This document shows, piece after piece, positions 25,600 to 36,574 of a stretch of DNA of 64,000 nt. A program made the translations under genes and the position numbers. The DNA lies in contig NZ_JACHXM010000002.1 in the NCBI RefSeq assembly GCF_014192055.1, positions 307,857 to 371,856 on the forward strand, given 5' to 3'. Position 1 is the first letter of the stretch. Each line of letters begins with the position of its first letter. The notes under the pieces are model-generated. The model saw nothing but the letters and a program-made list of their open reading frames with translations, was not told the origin of the DNA and ran no database searches. The stretch is from Halomonas organivorans. Its GTDB lineage: Bacteria; Pseudomonadota; Gammaproteobacteria; Pseudomonadales; Halomonadaceae.

Positions 25600-28248
25600 T
25601 CAGCCGGTATTGCGCAGCCCGGCGGCAATGCCGGCCATGGTCACCATCAACGCGCGCGACAGGTCTCCGCTGATCGCCCCATCGGCATCGCGGTTACGCT
25701 GCAGCAGCTCGGCCTGCAGCCCGTGAAGCGGATCGATGTAGGGATTGCGCACTTCCACGGCCTGGCGAATCAGCGGCGTGCTCTCGAGCAGTTCGTCCTG
25801 GTCGAGGATGGTCAGCACCGCCTCGTTGAGCCGGCCAAAGCGTTCGCGCAGCCGCTCGCCCAGGGCCTGCAGGGCCGGCTCATCCACCAGACGATGCTCG
25901 TAGTAGGCGGCGATGTCGACGTCGGCCTTGGCCAGCAGCATCTCCAGCATGTCCAGATAGGTACCGAAGAACGGCCAACGGTCACGCATTTCCCGCAGCA
26001 CCTCGAGGCCGCCCTCCTGCTGGATGCGCTCGGAGAAGGCCTCGCCGCTACCCAGCCAGGCCGGCAACATCAACCGGGTCTGGGTCCAGGCGAAGATCCA
26101 GGGGATCGCCCGCAAGGTCTCGACACCACCGTCCTGGCGACGCTTGGCCGGACGCGAACCAAGCGGCAGGCGACCCAGCGCGGTCTCCGGCGTCATCGAG
26201 CGGAAATAGGGCACGAAGTCGGGATCCTCGCGCACCACGCCGACGTAGGCCTGGTGAGCCACCCCGGCTAGGCGATCCATCTCTTCGCGCCAGGCCGGCT
26301 CGGGGGTCGGCGGCGGCAGCAGCGAGGCTTCCAGTACCGCACAGGCGTAGATCTCCATGGAGCGCAGCGCAATGTCGGGCTGGCCGAACTTGAAGCGAAT
26401 CATCTCGCCCTGCTCGGTCACCCGCAGGCTGCCGTTCACCGACCCCGGCGGCTGGGAGAGGATGGCCGCGTGGGCCGGGCCGCCGCCGCGGCCGACGGTA
26501 CCGCCCCGGCCATGGAACAGCGTCAGGGCCACGCCGTGCCGACGACACACCTCGACCAGCGCCTCCTGGGCACGGTACTGCGCCCAGGCCGCTGCTAGCT
26601 GGCCGGCGTCCTTGGCGGAGTCGGAGTAGCCGATCATCACTTCCTGGCGGTCACGGGTCAGCTTTCGGTAGCCCGGCAGCGCCAGCAGGCGGTCGATGAC
26701 ATCGCCGGCGCGATTGAGGTCGTCCAGGGTCTCGAACAGCGGGGCGATGGGCAACATGGCGTCGCCGCCCACCTCCTTCATCAGCAGCGCCACGGCCAGC
26801 ACGTCGGAGGGCTGGCCGGCCATGGAGATGATGTAGGTCCCCAGCGCTTCGGCATGCTCGGAGCCGATCACCCGAAAGGTATCGATGACCTCGCGCGTCT
26901 CCGCGGAACACTCCCAGCGCCGCGGGATCAGCGGACGCCGTGAGGTCAGCTCGGAAAGCAGGAACTCCTGGCGCTGCTCCTCGTCCCAGTCGCGATAGTG
27001 GCCGAGCCCCAGGCTTTCGGTGAGTTCCTCCAGCACCTGTTCGTGGCGACTGGACTCCTGACGCAGATCGAGCTTGGTGAGGGTGACCCCGAACACCGAA
27101 ACCCGGCGCAGGGTGTCGAGGAGCACGCCGTTGGCGATGGTATCGAGCCCCACGTCGCACAGCGAACGGTAGCAGGCCAGCAGCGGGGCATAGAGCTGGT
27201 CACGGGTCTCGATGATCGGCCCGCCGTCATAGTTCTTGCCGTCGAGCTGGGCCTGGGCCCAGTCACGGGTGGCCTCGACCTTGCTCAACAGGCGCTTGAT
27301 CAGCTCGCGATACGGTTCGGCGACGTCGCCCACCTCGGCCTTGAGCGCGCTGTTGGCCTTCCACATCGACAGCTCGGCCTTGAGCTGCTCGAGGTCACGC
27401 AGGTAGAGATCGGCGGCCATCCAGCGACCCAGCAGCAGCACCTCGCGGGTCACCTTGGCGGTGACATTGGGGTTGCCGTCGCGATCGCCGCCCATCCAGG
27501 AGGCGAAACGGATCGGCGCGGCGTCCAGCGGCAGGCGTTCGCCGGCGGTGTCCAGCAGCAGGTTGTCCAGGTCGCGATGGAAGTCGGGCACCGCCTGCCA
27601 CAGCGAATTCTCGATCACCGCGAAGCCCCACTTGGCCTCGTCCACCGGGGTCGGGCGCTCGTGGCGAATCTCATCGGTGTGCCAGGCCTGGCTGATCAGT
27701 TCCTCGAGCCGACCGCGGGCCCGAGTGGCGCGCTCCGGATAGTCGGAGGAGGACTCGATGGTGGTCAGGCAGTCATCGATGGCGTCGTACTTCTGGATCA
27801 GGGTCCGGCGGATGACCTCGGTCGGGTGAGCGGTAAGCACCAGCTCGACGCGCATGTTGGCCAGGGTCTCGACCAGCTTGCGCGGCGAATGGCCCTCGCC
27901 CTGGGCCCGCTGGAGCAGTTCGCCGAGTGCAGGCTGGGCGCCAGGCTTGTAGTCCTCGACCCGGCGGAAGCGCGCCCGATAGTGCTGCTCGGCGATATTG
28001 GCCAGGTTGAGAAACTGGTTGAAGGCCCGGGTCACAGGCAGCAGTTCATTGTCCGGCAGCCCGCGCAGGTAATCGATCAGTTGACGATGGCTGCCTTCCT
28101 CACGCTGGCGACCCTGCTTGGCGAGCCCGCGAATGGCCTCGATACGATCGACGAAGCCTTCACCAAGGTCATCGGCGATGGTCCGCCCCAGGCTATCGCC
28201 GAGGATGCGGACGTTATCGCGCAGCGATTCGTGCAGGTCATGGCTCAT
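25600..28248 (-). CDS. ppc: phosphoenolpyruvate carboxylase
   Basis: Cytosolic anaplerotic enzyme of 882 residues that carboxylates PEP to oxaloacetate. Length and blocks match the bacterial family: LVLTAHPTEVIRRTLIQKY with the catalytic His, SWMGGDRDGNPNV, MIGYSDSAKDAG, TLFHGRGGTVGRGGGP, and the C-terminal end LMVTMAGIAAGLRNTG. The start lies within the end of mazG (11-bp overlap). It is the last gene of the cysM-rlmD-relA-mazG-ppc series. Confidence 0.97.
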   Translation of the reverse strand: MSHDLHESLRDNVRILGDSLGRTIADDLGEGFVDRIEAIRGLAKQGRQREEGSHRQLIDYLRGLPDNELLPVTRAFNQFLNLANIAEQHYRARFRRVEDYKPGAQPALGELLQRAQGEGHSPRKLVETLANMRVELVLTAHPTEVIRRTLIQKYDAIDDCLTTIESSSDYPERATRARGRLEELISQAWHTDEIRHERPTPVDEAKWGFAVIENSLWQAVPDFHRDLDNLLLDTAGERLPLDAAPIRFASWMGGDRDGNPNVTAKVTREVLLLGRWMAADLYLRDLEQLKAELSMWKANSALKAEVGDVAEPYRELIKRLLSKVEATRDWAQAQLDGKNYDGGPIIETRDQLYAPLLACYRSLCDVGLDTIANGVLLDTLRRVSVFGVTLTKLDLRQESSRHEQVLEELTESLGLGHYRDWDEEQRQEFLLSELTSRRPLIPRRWECSAETREVIDTFRVIGSEHAEALGTYIISMAGQPSDVLAVALLMKEVGGDAMLPIAPLFETLDDLNRAGDVIDRLLALPGYRKLTRDRQEVMIGYSDSAKDAGQLAAAWAQYRAQEALVEVCRRHGVALTLFHGRGGTVGRGGGPAHAAILSQPPGSVNGSLRVTEQGEMIRFKFGQPDIALRSMEIYACAVLEASLLPPPTPEPAWREEMDRLAGVAHQAYVGVVREDPDFVPYFRSMTPETALGRLPLGSRPAKRRQDGGVETLRAIPWIFAWTQTRLMLPAWLGSGEAFSERIQQEGGLEVLREMRDRWPFFGTYLDMLEMLLAKADVDIAAYYEHRLVDEPALQALGERLRERFGRLNEAVLTILDQDELLESTPLIRQAVEVRNPYIDPLHGLQAELLQRNRDADGAISGDLSRALMVTMAGIAAGLRNTG

Positions 28249-29116
28249 TGGCGTTGTTCTCCTTCCGATCAGGGGAATGGACGTCTCGGTGCTTGGCCGC
28301 CTGCCAGTGTCGCTCCATGCGATCGAGCCCCGCTTCAGTCAGCGACACGCCCTCGTCGGCGAGGGCGGCCTCCACCTGGCGGAAGCGGCGCTCGAACTTG
28401 CCGTTGGTGGCACGCAGGCAACGCTCGGGGTCCGCCCCGAGGGTGCGTGCCAGGTTGACCGTGGCAAACAGCAGGTCACCGATCTCCTCCATGGCATGGT
28501 CACGATCGCCGGCGACCAACGCCTCCTCGACCTCGCCGAGTTCCTCGCGCAGCTTGTCGAGCACGCCTCGGGTATCCGGCCAGTCGAAGCCGACCCGGGC
28601 GGCGCGCTTGGACAGCTTGGCCGCACGAGAAAGCGCCGGCAGGTTACGCGGTACGTCGTCGAGTACCGATGCCTGGGCGCTGGCGAGTGCCGAGCGAGCA
28701 TCGCGCTCCTCGGCCTTGAGGGTCTCCCAGCGGGAATGCACCTGGCGGGTTTCCACCTCGGCGGCGCTGATACCCTGGCGTCGCGAGGCCAGGGTCCCGT
28801 CGGGGAAGACATGGGGATGACGGTGCAGCATCTTGGCGGTGAGTACGTGAACCACATCGTGAAAATCGAAGCGGTCCTCCTCGGCACCGAACTGGCTATA
28901 GTACACGACTTGAAAGAGCAGGTCGCCCAGCTCGCCGGGCAGCTCGTCGAAGGCACGGCGTTCGATGGCGTCGGCGACCTCGTAGGCCTCCTCCAGCGTG
29001 TGCGGGACGATAGTGTCCCAGTCCTGCCTGACGTCCCACGGGCAGCCCTGCGCGGGGTCGCGCAGTACCGCCATCAGCGTCAGCAGGTCGTCGAGCCCGA
29101 AGCGTTGCTCGCTCAT
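28238..29116 (-). CDS. mazG: nucleoside triphosphate pyrophosphohydrolase MazG
   Basis: All-alpha NTP pyrophosphohydrolase of 292 residues with two MazG repeats. The first contains CPWDVRQDWDTIVPHTLEEAYE and ELPGELGDLLFQVVYY with the EExxE/ExxD metal ligands. The second contains KLREELGEVEEALVAGD and EEIGDLLFATVNLAR. It hydrolyses NTPs and, in E. coli, modulates ppGpp-linked physiology. The ATG overlaps the relA stop by 1 nt (TGATG). Confidence 0.93.
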   Translation of the reverse strand: MSEQRFGLDDLLTLMAVLRDPAQGCPWDVRQDWDTIVPHTLEEAYEVADAIERRAFDELPGELGDLLFQVVYYSQFGAEEDRFDFHDVVHVLTAKMLHRHPHVFPDGTLASRRQGISAAEVETRQVHSRWETLKAEERDARSALASAQASVLDDVPRNLPALSRAAKLSKRAARVGFDWPDTRGVLDKLREELGEVEEALVAGDRDHAMEEIGDLLFATVNLARTLGADPERCLRATNGKFERRFRQVEAALADEGVSLTEAGLDRMERHWQAAKHRDVHSPDRKENNANEP

Positions 29117-31392
29117 CAGCGCTTGCCCCCGCGTTTCTTCTTGCCCTTGCCGCCGGCGCGCAGCCGGCGCACCTCGATGACGTTGGGCAGCTGCTGGATA
29201 CGCGAGAACAGTCGGCCCAGCGTTTCCAGGCCGTCCACCTCCAGGGTGATCTGCATGCGGGCGATACCGTCGTCGGTGTCGGTGAGGGTGTTCACCGACA
29301 GCACATTGACCTTCTCATGACTGAGCACGGCGGTGACGTCGCGCAGCAGACCCGAGCGATCCCAGGCCTGGATCTCGATATCCACCGGATACTGGGTGCG
29401 GGCCCGCTCGCCCCACTCCACCTCGATCACCCGCTGGGGCTCATCGAGGCGCAGTTGGAGAATATTGGGGCAGTCCTCGCGGTGCACGGTGACGCCGCGG
29501 CCCTGGGTGATAAAGCCCACGATCGACTCGCCGGGCACCGGATGACAGCAGTTGGCCATGCTGGTCTTGAGGTTACCGACCCCCAGCACCGTGATGCCAT
29601 CGCCGCCGCTCTTGTCCGCGGACTTGCGCGGCTTGGCCAGCAGCTTGTCGAGCTGCTCCTGATCGTCGCTCTCTCCGAACAGCTGTTGGGCCTGGTGAAG
29701 CACCTGGCCGATGCGCAGGTCGCCGGCACCGAGCGCGGCATACATGTCGTCGGGTGTGGGGTAGTTGACCTGGTTGGCCAGCCGGGTGAGGTCCATGTCG
29801 CCCACGTCGAGGCGTTTCATCTCGCGCTCGAACAGCGCGCGACCCTCGTCGAGATTACGATCACGCGCCTGGTGCTTGAACCAGGACTGGATCTTGGCCC
29901 GCGCACGTGACGTGCACACATAGCCGAGGCTGGGATTGATCCAGTCGCGGCTCGGCCCGCCCTTGCTGGCGGTGAGAATCTCCACCTGCTGGCCGGTGCC
30001 GAGCCGATAGGTCAGCGGCACGATGCGGCCGTTGACCTTGGCCCCGCGGCAGCGATGTCCGACCTCGGTGTGCACCCGATAGGCGAAATCGATGGGCGTG
30101 GCCTCGCGCGGCAGGTCGATGACATGGCCGTCTGGCGTGAAGACGTAGATGCGATCCGGGGCCACGTCGCTGGTCAGCCCCTCGCGGATATCGCCGAAGT
30201 CGCCGACCTCCTCCTGCCACTCCAGCACCTGGCGCAGCCAGGCGATCTTGTCCTCGTAGCTGGCGCTGCGGGCATTGGTGTCGTGGCCCTTGTAGCGCCA
30301 GTGGGCACAGACCCCGAGCTCGGCCTCTTCATGCATGGCGAAGGTGCGGATCTGTATCTCCAGCACCTTGCCCTCGGGGCCGAAGACGGCGGTATGCAGC
30401 GACTGGTAACCGTTCTTCTTGGGATTGGCGATATAGTCGTCGAATTCCTGGGGCACGTGGTGCCAGCGCGAGTGGACGATGCCGAGCACGGTGTAGCAAT
30501 CGGTGATCTCGGGCACCAGTATGCGCACCGCGCGGATGTCGTGGACCTGCGAGAAGTCGATGCGCTTGCGCTGCATCTTCCGCCAGATCGAATAGATGTG
30601 CTTGGCGCGCCCGTCGACCTGATAGCGATGGATGCCCTGGGCCTCCATCAAGCCTTCCAGGGTCTCGACCACGTCGTGGATGTAGCGATCGCGATCGAGC
30701 CGCTTCTCGGCCAGCTGCCGGGCGATGGCCTTGTAGTCACCCTCGTGGAGATAGCGGAAGGACAGGTCTTCCAGCTCCCACTTGAGGTGTCCGATACCCA
30801 GGCGGTGGGCCAGCGGCGCGTAGATGTCGAACACCTCGCGAGCCACTTGCAGGCGTTTCTCGCGCGGGGCGTCACGCACCTGGCGCAGCGCGCAGGTCCG
30901 CTCGGCGATCTTGATCAGCGCCACCCGCACGTCGTCGATCATGTTGACCAGCATCTTGCGCAGGTTGTCCTGCTGGTCATGCTGGCTCAGGCCATGACTG
31001 GGCGTCTGGGAGGTGCTGATCGCGGCCATCTGCAGCACGCCGTCGATCAGCCCGGCGACTTCCTGGCCGAAGCGCTTGGCGATCGCCTCCAGGCCGATCA
31101 ATCCCTCACGCACCGCACGGTACAGCACCGCCGCCTCGAGCGCCGGCTGATCCAGGCGCAGCTCGCCGAGGATATCGGCCATTTCCAGGCCCATGCGAAA
31201 GCTCGAGCCGTCCTTGAGCCAGGCCTTGTGGGGACGCTCGGACTCGCGCTCCAGACGCTCGGCCAGTTCGCAGACCACGCGCATCTCGTCCGGTGCCCGC
31301 AGCTTGACGTCCTCCTGGAGGCGTTCGACCCACAGCGGAATGTCGACCCCGCCGTCGGCACTCAAGGGCTGGTCTTCACGCACTTTAACCAT
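29116..31392 (-). CDS. relA: GTP pyrophosphokinase RelA
   Basis: Ribosome-associated (p)ppGpp synthetase of 758 residues. The N-terminal pseudo-hydrolase domain lacks the HD metal motif (LYRAVREG instead of HDxxED), so it is the monofunctional RelA type. The synthetase domain contains GRAKHIYSIWRKMQRKRIDF and KKNGYQSLHTAVFGPEG. TGS, zinc-finger/helical and ACT domains follow, the last containing DRSGLLRDVTAVLSHEKVNV. The ATG at 31392 gives MVKVRED, the usual N-terminus. It overlaps rlmD by 8 bp and mazG by 1 bp. Confidence 0.96.
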   Translation of the reverse strand: MVKVREDQPLSADGGVDIPLWVERLQEDVKLRAPDEMRVVCELAERLERESERPHKAWLKDGSSFRMGLEMADILGELRLDQPALEAAVLYRAVREGLIGLEAIAKRFGQEVAGLIDGVLQMAAISTSQTPSHGLSQHDQQDNLRKMLVNMIDDVRVALIKIAERTCALRQVRDAPREKRLQVAREVFDIYAPLAHRLGIGHLKWELEDLSFRYLHEGDYKAIARQLAEKRLDRDRYIHDVVETLEGLMEAQGIHRYQVDGRAKHIYSIWRKMQRKRIDFSQVHDIRAVRILVPEITDCYTVLGIVHSRWHHVPQEFDDYIANPKKNGYQSLHTAVFGPEGKVLEIQIRTFAMHEEAELGVCAHWRYKGHDTNARSASYEDKIAWLRQVLEWQEEVGDFGDIREGLTSDVAPDRIYVFTPDGHVIDLPREATPIDFAYRVHTEVGHRCRGAKVNGRIVPLTYRLGTGQQVEILTASKGGPSRDWINPSLGYVCTSRARAKIQSWFKHQARDRNLDEGRALFEREMKRLDVGDMDLTRLANQVNYPTPDDMYAALGAGDLRIGQVLHQAQQLFGESDDQEQLDKLLAKPRKSADKSGGDGITVLGVGNLKTSMANCCHPVPGESIVGFITQGRGVTVHREDCPNILQLRLDEPQRVIEVEWGERARTQYPVDIEIQAWDRSGLLRDVTAVLSHEKVNVLSVNTLTDTDDGIARMQITLEVDGLETLGRLFSRIQQLPNVIEVRRLRAGGKGKKKRGGKR

Positions 31393-32818
31393 CGGTTGAC
31401 GCTCCTTCGCACCGCTGCCCTGCGTTCGGGTACTCGAGCAACAGCATGGATTCCAGATGGGCGGTGTGAGCGAACATGTCGGCCACCGCCCAGCGTTGGA
31501 TGGCGTAGCCGGCCCGCACCAGGTGGGCCGCATCCCGCGCCAGGGTGGCCGGATCGCAGGAGACGTAAAGCACGCGCGGCACCGGGTGCGCGGCGATGGC
31601 CCGACAGACCGCCTCGGCACCGTCACGTGGCGGGTCGAGCACCAGCGTGCCGCAGTCGGGTGCATCGAGCGGGAATCCACCGGCCGTGACCTCGTTGAGG
31701 TCGGCCTGGCACGCCTCGATCTCCAGGCCGTTGCGCCGGGCGTTGTCGGCGAGGCGTTCGACCATCGCAGGACTGCCCTCTACGGCCCGCACGCGGGCAC
31801 CCAGCGCGGCCAGCGGCAGGCTGAAGTTGCCGACCCCGGCAAACAGATCCAACACCCGCTCGCCCGGCGCCATGGGCGCCAGCCATGCCATGGCGGTATC
31901 CACCATGCGCCGGTTGACCGCCTCGTTGGCCTGCAGGAAATCGCCCGGCGAAAAGCCGAGCGTCAGCGCTCTCCCCGCCGCCGCCAATCCGAAACTCGGC
32001 TCGGGCGCGGCAGTCAGCCATTCGAAACGTGGCGACTCTCGGCCCACCCAGCGAGCCAGATGCAAACCCCGGGCCATGGCGAAGTCGTGCCAGCGGCGAG
32101 TATCGACGGTCTGCTCGCGAAGTTGTCGCACCACGAGGACCACACCGGCATCGCTGGCCGTGAGTTCCAGGTGGCCGACCTGGCGCGGCGCCTCCAAGGC
32201 GGCGAGATGCTGGTGCAACGGCGCCAGCAGGTTGGCCAGGGACGGCACCAGGATGGGGCAATCATCGAGATCCACCAGCCGATGGCTATGGCGGGCACGA
32301 AACCCCAGATGCACGCCGCCATCGGCATCGACCTTGACGCCCAGCCGCGCCCGGCGCCGATAGCCCTCACCGGCCTCCGCCAGCAGCTCGGGCTCACCCT
32401 CGGGTGCGATGCCCTGGCGAGCCAGCAGCTCGGTCAATACCGTCTGCTTGTGCCGCCGCTGGCCAGCCAGGTCGAGATGCTGCAGGTCACATCCCCCGCA
32501 AGCGCCGAAGTGGCGACACGGCGGCGCAACCCGCTCGGAAGACGCGTCGAGCACCTCGCGCACGTGGGCTTCGTCGTAACGCTTGCGGGTACGATGCACT
32601 GCCGCCACGACGCGCTCGCCGGGCAGGCCGCCCTCGACGAACACCGTCTTGCCGGCCGCCGTGTGCGCCACGCCGCGGCCGTCGTGGGCGAGGCCCTCGA
32701 TGGTCAGCGGCGCAGCATCGTCGTTCGCCTGCCGTGGTGGCGCCTTGCCACGCTGGGGTGCCTGCAATCCCGAGACGCCTGAACGGGCCCTCGCGGGCCG
32801 ACGCTTGCCGAGCACCAC
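31385..32818 (-). CDS. rlmD: 23S rRNA (uracil-1939-C5)-methyltransferase RlmD
   Basis: SAM-dependent rRNA methyltransferase of 477 residues. A TRAM domain (LTIEGLAHDGRGVAHTAAGKTVFVEG) is followed by the iron-sulfur cysteines CRHFGACGGC. The methyltransferase core has VLDLFAGVGNFSLPLA, DPPRDGAE and the catalytic block VLYVSCDPATLARD. The initiation codon is one of two adjacent GTGs at 32818 and 32815; GAGG lies only a few bases upstream, favouring the second. The start follows the cysM stop within 2 nt. Confidence 0.93.
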   Translation of the reverse strand: MVLGKRRPARARSGVSGLQAPQRGKAPPRQANDDAAPLTIEGLAHDGRGVAHTAAGKTVFVEGGLPGERVVAAVHRTRKRYDEAHVREVLDASSERVAPPCRHFGACGGCDLQHLDLAGQRRHKQTVLTELLARQGIAPEGEPELLAEAGEGYRRRARLGVKVDADGGVHLGFRARHSHRLVDLDDCPILVPSLANLLAPLHQHLAALEAPRQVGHLELTASDAGVVLVVRQLREQTVDTRRWHDFAMARGLHLARWVGRESPRFEWLTAAPEPSFGLAAAGRALTLGFSPGDFLQANEAVNRRMVDTAMAWLAPMAPGERVLDLFAGVGNFSLPLAALGARVRAVEGSPAMVERLADNARRNGLEIEACQADLNEVTAGGFPLDAPDCGTLVLDPPRDGAEAVCRAIAAHPVPRVLYVSCDPATLARDAAHLVRAGYAIQRWAVADMFAHTAHLESMLLLEYPNAGQRCEGASTDG

Positions 32819-32819
32819 C

Positions 32820-33716
32820 TCAGGCCCCCGGGGCGAACAGGCCGGTGGACAGATAGCGATCGCCGCGGTCGCAGACGATGAACACGATCACGGCGTTTTC
32901 GACCTCGGCGGCGATACGCAGCGCCCCTGCCAGCGCCCCGCCGGACGAGACCCCGGCGAGAATGCCCTCCTCCCGCGCCAGGCGACGCATGTGCTCCTCG
33001 GCCTCGTGCTGGCCGATGTCCAGCACCCGATCGACACGGGCAGGATCGAAGATCCGCGGCAGGTAGGCTTCGGGCCAGCGACGGATGCCGGCAATGCTGG
33101 CGCCGTCCTCGGGCTGCAGGCCGACGATCTGCACCTCCGGGCTCATCTCCTTGAGGTAGCGAGAAACGCCCATGATGGTGCCGGTGGTGCCCATCGAGCT
33201 GACGAAATGCGTGATGGTGCCAGCGGTCTGCTCCCACAGCTCGGGCCCGGTGCCACGATAATGCGCCAGCGGATTGTCGGGATTGGCAAACTGGTCGAGC
33301 GGCTTGCCCTCGCCGCGGGCGATCATGGTGTCGGCCAGGTCGCGGGCGGCCTCCATGCCGCCTTCGCGGCTGACCTCGATGAGCTCGGCGCCATACGCGG
33401 CCATGGCCTGCTTGCGCTCGCTGGAGGCATTCTCCGGCATGATCAGGATCAGCCGATAGCCCTTGATCGCCGCCGCCATGGCCAGCGCGATCCCGGTATT
33501 GCCGGACGTGGCCTCGACCAGCGTATCGCCCGGCGAGATGGTGCCCCGCGCCTCGGCCTGCTCGAGCATCGACAGCGCCGGACGATCCTTGACCGACCCC
33601 GCCGGGTTGTTGCCCTCGAGCTTGGCGAGCAGGGTATTGTTGCGCCCCGCGGCAATGCGCTTCAGGCGCACCAGCGGCGTATGGCCGATGGTCTCCTCCA
33701 AGGTGGGGAACTGCAT
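32820..33716 (-). CDS. cysM: cysteine synthase B
   Basis: PLP-dependent O-acetylserine sulfhydrylase B of 298 residues that makes cysteine from sulfide or S-sulfocysteine from thiosulfate. The PLP lysine is K43 in [21 protein letters not shown] and [11 protein letters not shown] are the substrate and phosphate loops, and the C-terminus ends [12 protein letters not shown] as in CysM. The ATG at 33716 is preceded by AGAAGGA at about 9 nt. It is divergent from the sensor kinase gene, the same arrangement as gacS-cysM in Pseudomonas. Confidence 0.94.
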   Translation of the reverse strand: MQFPTLEETIGHTPLVRLKRIAAGRNNTLLAKLEGNNPAGSVKDRPALSMLEQAEARGTISPGDTLVEATSGNTGIALAMAAAIKGYRLILIMPENASSERKQAMAAYGAELIEVSREGGMEAARDLADTMIARGEGKPLDQFANPDNPLAHYRGTGPELWEQTAGTITHFVSSMGTTGTIMGVSRYLKEMSPEVQIVGLQPEDGASIAGIRRWPEAYLPRIFDPARVDRVLDIGQHEAEEHMRRLAREEGILAGVSSGGALAGALRIAAEVENAVIVFIVCDRGDRYLSTGLFAPGA

Positions 33717-33835
33717 GCAACTGTCCTTCTGGAAACGTCTTTTCGGCATTATATCCTCGGGCAACGACACTGGACAGGCATCCTGCCCGGCTGTGGCATA
33801 CTGGGCCACGACACTCCAGCCGACGAGCCCTCACG

Positions 33836-36574
33836 ATGTCATTGAAGACCCGCCTGATGCTGGCCATCCTCGCCCTGCCACTGGTGCTGATCGCCGTGGT
33901 GGTGGTAGCGGTCACGGAACTGAACGATCGCCACCACCACCAGCAGATGCGCGAGCGCCTGACCCAGGCGGTCGACCTGCTGGCGCCGAGCCTCGGGCGA
34001 GCGCTGGCGGCCGGCGATACCGCTGATCTCGACATCCTCGCCAACCGCCTGCTCGACCTGGAGGACGTCCGCGCCCTGAGCATCCACGACGCCGATGGCA
34101 GGTCTCGCCTCGAGCTTGGAAGCCTGCGCCAGGCCGCGCCCCGCGCGCCACAGGATGGCCCGACACTGGTGGAGAACGGCCGTCACTGGCAGCTACAGGC
34201 GCCACTATCTGGCGCTCCCGGCGCCCAATTGACACTCGACATCGATGCCTCGACGCTGCCGCTGGCCTACTATCGCCATCTGGCCAGCGGCGGCCTGCTG
34301 CTGCTGATCGTCGGCATGCTGCTGTTCATGGTCGCCCATGTTCTGACCCGGCGGCTGACCCATCCCCTCGAACGCGCGGCCCAGAAGCTGGAGTGGCTGA
34401 CCGCAGGGGCACACCCGGGCCCGATGCCGGTGCCGCAGGAGACCGAATTGAGGCACCTCGCCCAGCGCCTCAACGCGCTGGGTGACCACCTGGCCGCCGC
34501 CAGGGAAGACCTCCAGGCCCAGATAGAGCAGGCCACGGGGGAGCTACAGGAATCCATGGAGACCATCGAGGTCCAGAACATCGAATTGGACCTGGCCCAT
34601 CGTCGAGCGCTGGAGGCCAGCCGTGCCAAGTCGGAGTTCCTGGCCAACATGAGCCACGAGATTCGCACCCCGCTGAACGGCATCATCGGCTTCTGTCGCC
34701 TGCTTCACCGCACCGAGATGGCCCCCCGCCAAAGAGAATGGCTCGACCACGTCCAGCGCGCCTGCGACAACCTGCTGATGCTGGTCAACGACGTCCTCGA
34801 CTTCTCCAAGATCGAAGCCGGCCGCCTGGAGCTGGAGCATACCGAACTGGACATGGTGGCCCTGGTCGACGAAGTGCTTGGCCTGCAGGCCCCCCAAGCC
34901 CAGCAGAAAGGCATCCAACTGCTCGGCCTGGTCTATGACGACGTTCCCGAGTCGCTGAGCGGCGACCCCCTGCGTATCCGGCAGATACTCACCAACCTGG
35001 CCGGCAACGCCGTCAAGTTCACCGAACGGGGCGAGGTCATCGTGCGCGTCATGGTCGATCAGCGCGCCGGCGGGCATGTGGTATTGAGAGTGGCGGTCAG
35101 CGATACCGGCATCGGCATGAGCGCCGACGCCCAGCGCCGGCTCTTCCAGGCGTTCCGCCAAGCGGACGCCAGCCACCAGCGCGAATTCGGCGGCACCGGA
35201 CTGGGCCTGGCCATCAGCCGCCAACTCGTCGAACAGATGGGCGGCGAGATCAGCGTCGTCAGCACGCCGGACGAAGGTTCTACCTTCGCCTTTACCCTGC
35301 CGCTGGCCTGTCAGGGCGAAGAACAGCGCGCTCCCGAACTGGAACTGGACGGCCAGCGGGTCATCCTGGAAGAGTCTCATGCGCCGACTCGCTCCGCCCT
35401 GCGACACCTGCTGACCCGCTGGAAGGCCCGCCTCATCGACCCGCAGAGAGAGCCGACCGAAGGCGCCGTCCTGGCGGTGATCGGCCTGGACGAGACCGAC
35501 CTCGGCCAGAGTGGCCAGGCTGCCCTGCAACAGCGCCTGGAGCGTCTTGACTGTCCGGCGTTGCTGCTGGTCAACGCCAGTCCGCCCGATCTACCGACCC
35601 TGACGCTCCCCCACGGCGGCGAGGTGCTGAGCAAGCCGCTGTCCCGCCACACGCTGGTGGAGGCGGTCTCCCGCATCCTGGCCCGGGCCCGCCGCGACCG
35701 ACTCTCGCGCCCGCCCTCCGAGAGCGCCACGGCCCCGCTGCAGCTATTGGTGGTGGACGATACCGAATCCAACCGTCTGTTGCTGCAGGAGCTGATTCGT
35801 GGACCGCAGTTGGAGGTGAAGCTGGCCGCCAGCGGCGAAGAAGCCTTGGCCATGGCCCAGGAGACTCACTTCGATGTGGTGCTGATGGATATCCGCATGC
35901 GCGGCATGGACGGAGTGGAAACGACGCATGCCCTGCGTGGCCTGGGCGGCCCCTGGCGACACGTGCCGATCATCGCCGTGACCGCCCACGTGCAGAGCGA
36001 GCAACGCCAGCAGCTGCTGCAAAGCGGTCTGGACGGAGTGCTCGAGAAGCCGCTGGATACCGCCCAGCTATCCAGCCTGCTGCGCCACCACCTGGGGGTC
36101 GGCCTGGCACTGGAGGAATCCGGCGAAACCACGCAAGCCGATCCGTCCAGCGACACCGAGCTGGAGTCGGTGGACCTGGCGCTGGGGGCCCAGTTGGCCG
36201 GAGGACGCGAGCCGCTGGCCCGCAAGCTGCTGGGCCACCTGATTGACTCCCTGGATGACAGCGAGGCCGACATTCGCCAAGCGGTGAAGGCGGACGATGC
36301 CGAGGCCTTGCTCGATGCCATTCACGCTCTCAATGGCGCCTGCCGCTACTGCGGCGTGCCACGTCTGGGCCTGCTGGCTGAGACGCTGGAAACCCGGCTG
36401 CGCTCCCGCGGCCTGGAGGCAGTCATGCCGCTGCTACCGGACCTCTACGCGGCGATGGCCGCGCTGCGCGACTGGCAGGCGGCGCAGGGTAGTGTTTCCC
36501 TGGCGTCCCACACTCAGTCTTCCAGTACCACGAAGGCCACCGCGAACGCCGACTCGTCCGACAACGAGAGATGA
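33836..36574 (+). CDS. barA: BarA/GacS hybrid sensor histidine kinase
   Basis: Tripartite membrane kinase of 912 residues that controls the GacA/UvrY-Csr pathway. It has TM1 (about 10-24), a periplasmic loop, TM2 (about 145-168), HAMP and a coiled coil. The HisKA H-box [12 protein letters not shown] carries His274, and the ATPase domain has the usual N and G boxes. A first receiver-like segment (about 500-620) looks degenerate. The second receiver has Asp685 in [13 protein letters not shown]. The C-terminal HPt has His830 in [13 protein letters not shown]. The last 61 bp overlap acpS on the other strand. No response regulator is adjacent. Confidence 0.92.
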   Translation: MSLKTRLMLAILALPLVLIAVVVVAVTELNDRHHHQQMRERLTQAVDLLAPSLGRALAAGDTADLDILANRLLDLEDVRALSIHDADGRSRLELGSLRQAAPRAPQDGPTLVENGRHWQLQAPLSGAPGAQLTLDIDASTLPLAYYRHLASGGLLLLIVGMLLFMVAHVLTRRLTHPLERAAQKLEWLTAGAHPGPMPVPQETELRHLAQRLNALGDHLAAAREDLQAQIEQATGELQESMETIEVQNIELDLAHRRALEASRAKSEFLANMSHEIRTPLNGIIGFCRLLHRTEMAPRQREWLDHVQRACDNLLMLVNDVLDFSKIEAGRLELEHTELDMVALVDEVLGLQAPQAQQKGIQLLGLVYDDVPESLSGDPLRIRQILTNLAGNAVKFTERGEVIVRVMVDQRAGGHVVLRVAVSDTGIGMSADAQRRLFQAFRQADASHQREFGGTGLGLAISRQLVEQMGGEISVVSTPDEGSTFAFTLPLACQGEEQRAPELELDGQRVILEESHAPTRSALRHLLTRWKARLIDPQREPTEGAVLAVIGLDETDLGQSGQAALQQRLERLDCPALLLVNASPPDLPTLTLPHGGEVLSKPLSRHTLVEAVSRILARARRDRLSRPPSESATAPLQLLVVDDTESNRLLLQELIRGPQLEVKLAASGEEALAMAQETHFDVVLMDIRMRGMDGVETTHALRGLGGPWRHVPIIAVTAHVQSEQRQQLLQSGLDGVLEKPLDTAQLSSLLRHHLGVGLALEESGETTQADPSSDTELESVDLALGAQLAGGREPLARKLLGHLIDSLDDSEADIRQAVKADDAEALLDAIHALNGACRYCGVPRLGLLAETLETRLRSRGLEAVMPLLPDLYAAMAALRDWQAAQGSVSLASHTQSSSTTKATANADSSDNER

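Noticed and set aside
25498..26271. Plus-strand protein starting at a good ribosome-binding site near 25498
   Set aside because: After about 25 codons it is antisense to ppc and would have to cross a terminator-like hairpin; no family pattern is seen.
26998..28458. 486-codon plus-strand frame opposite ppc and mazG
   Set aside because: Antisense shadow: its reading depends on the codon bias of ppc, and its residues show no recognisable family pattern.
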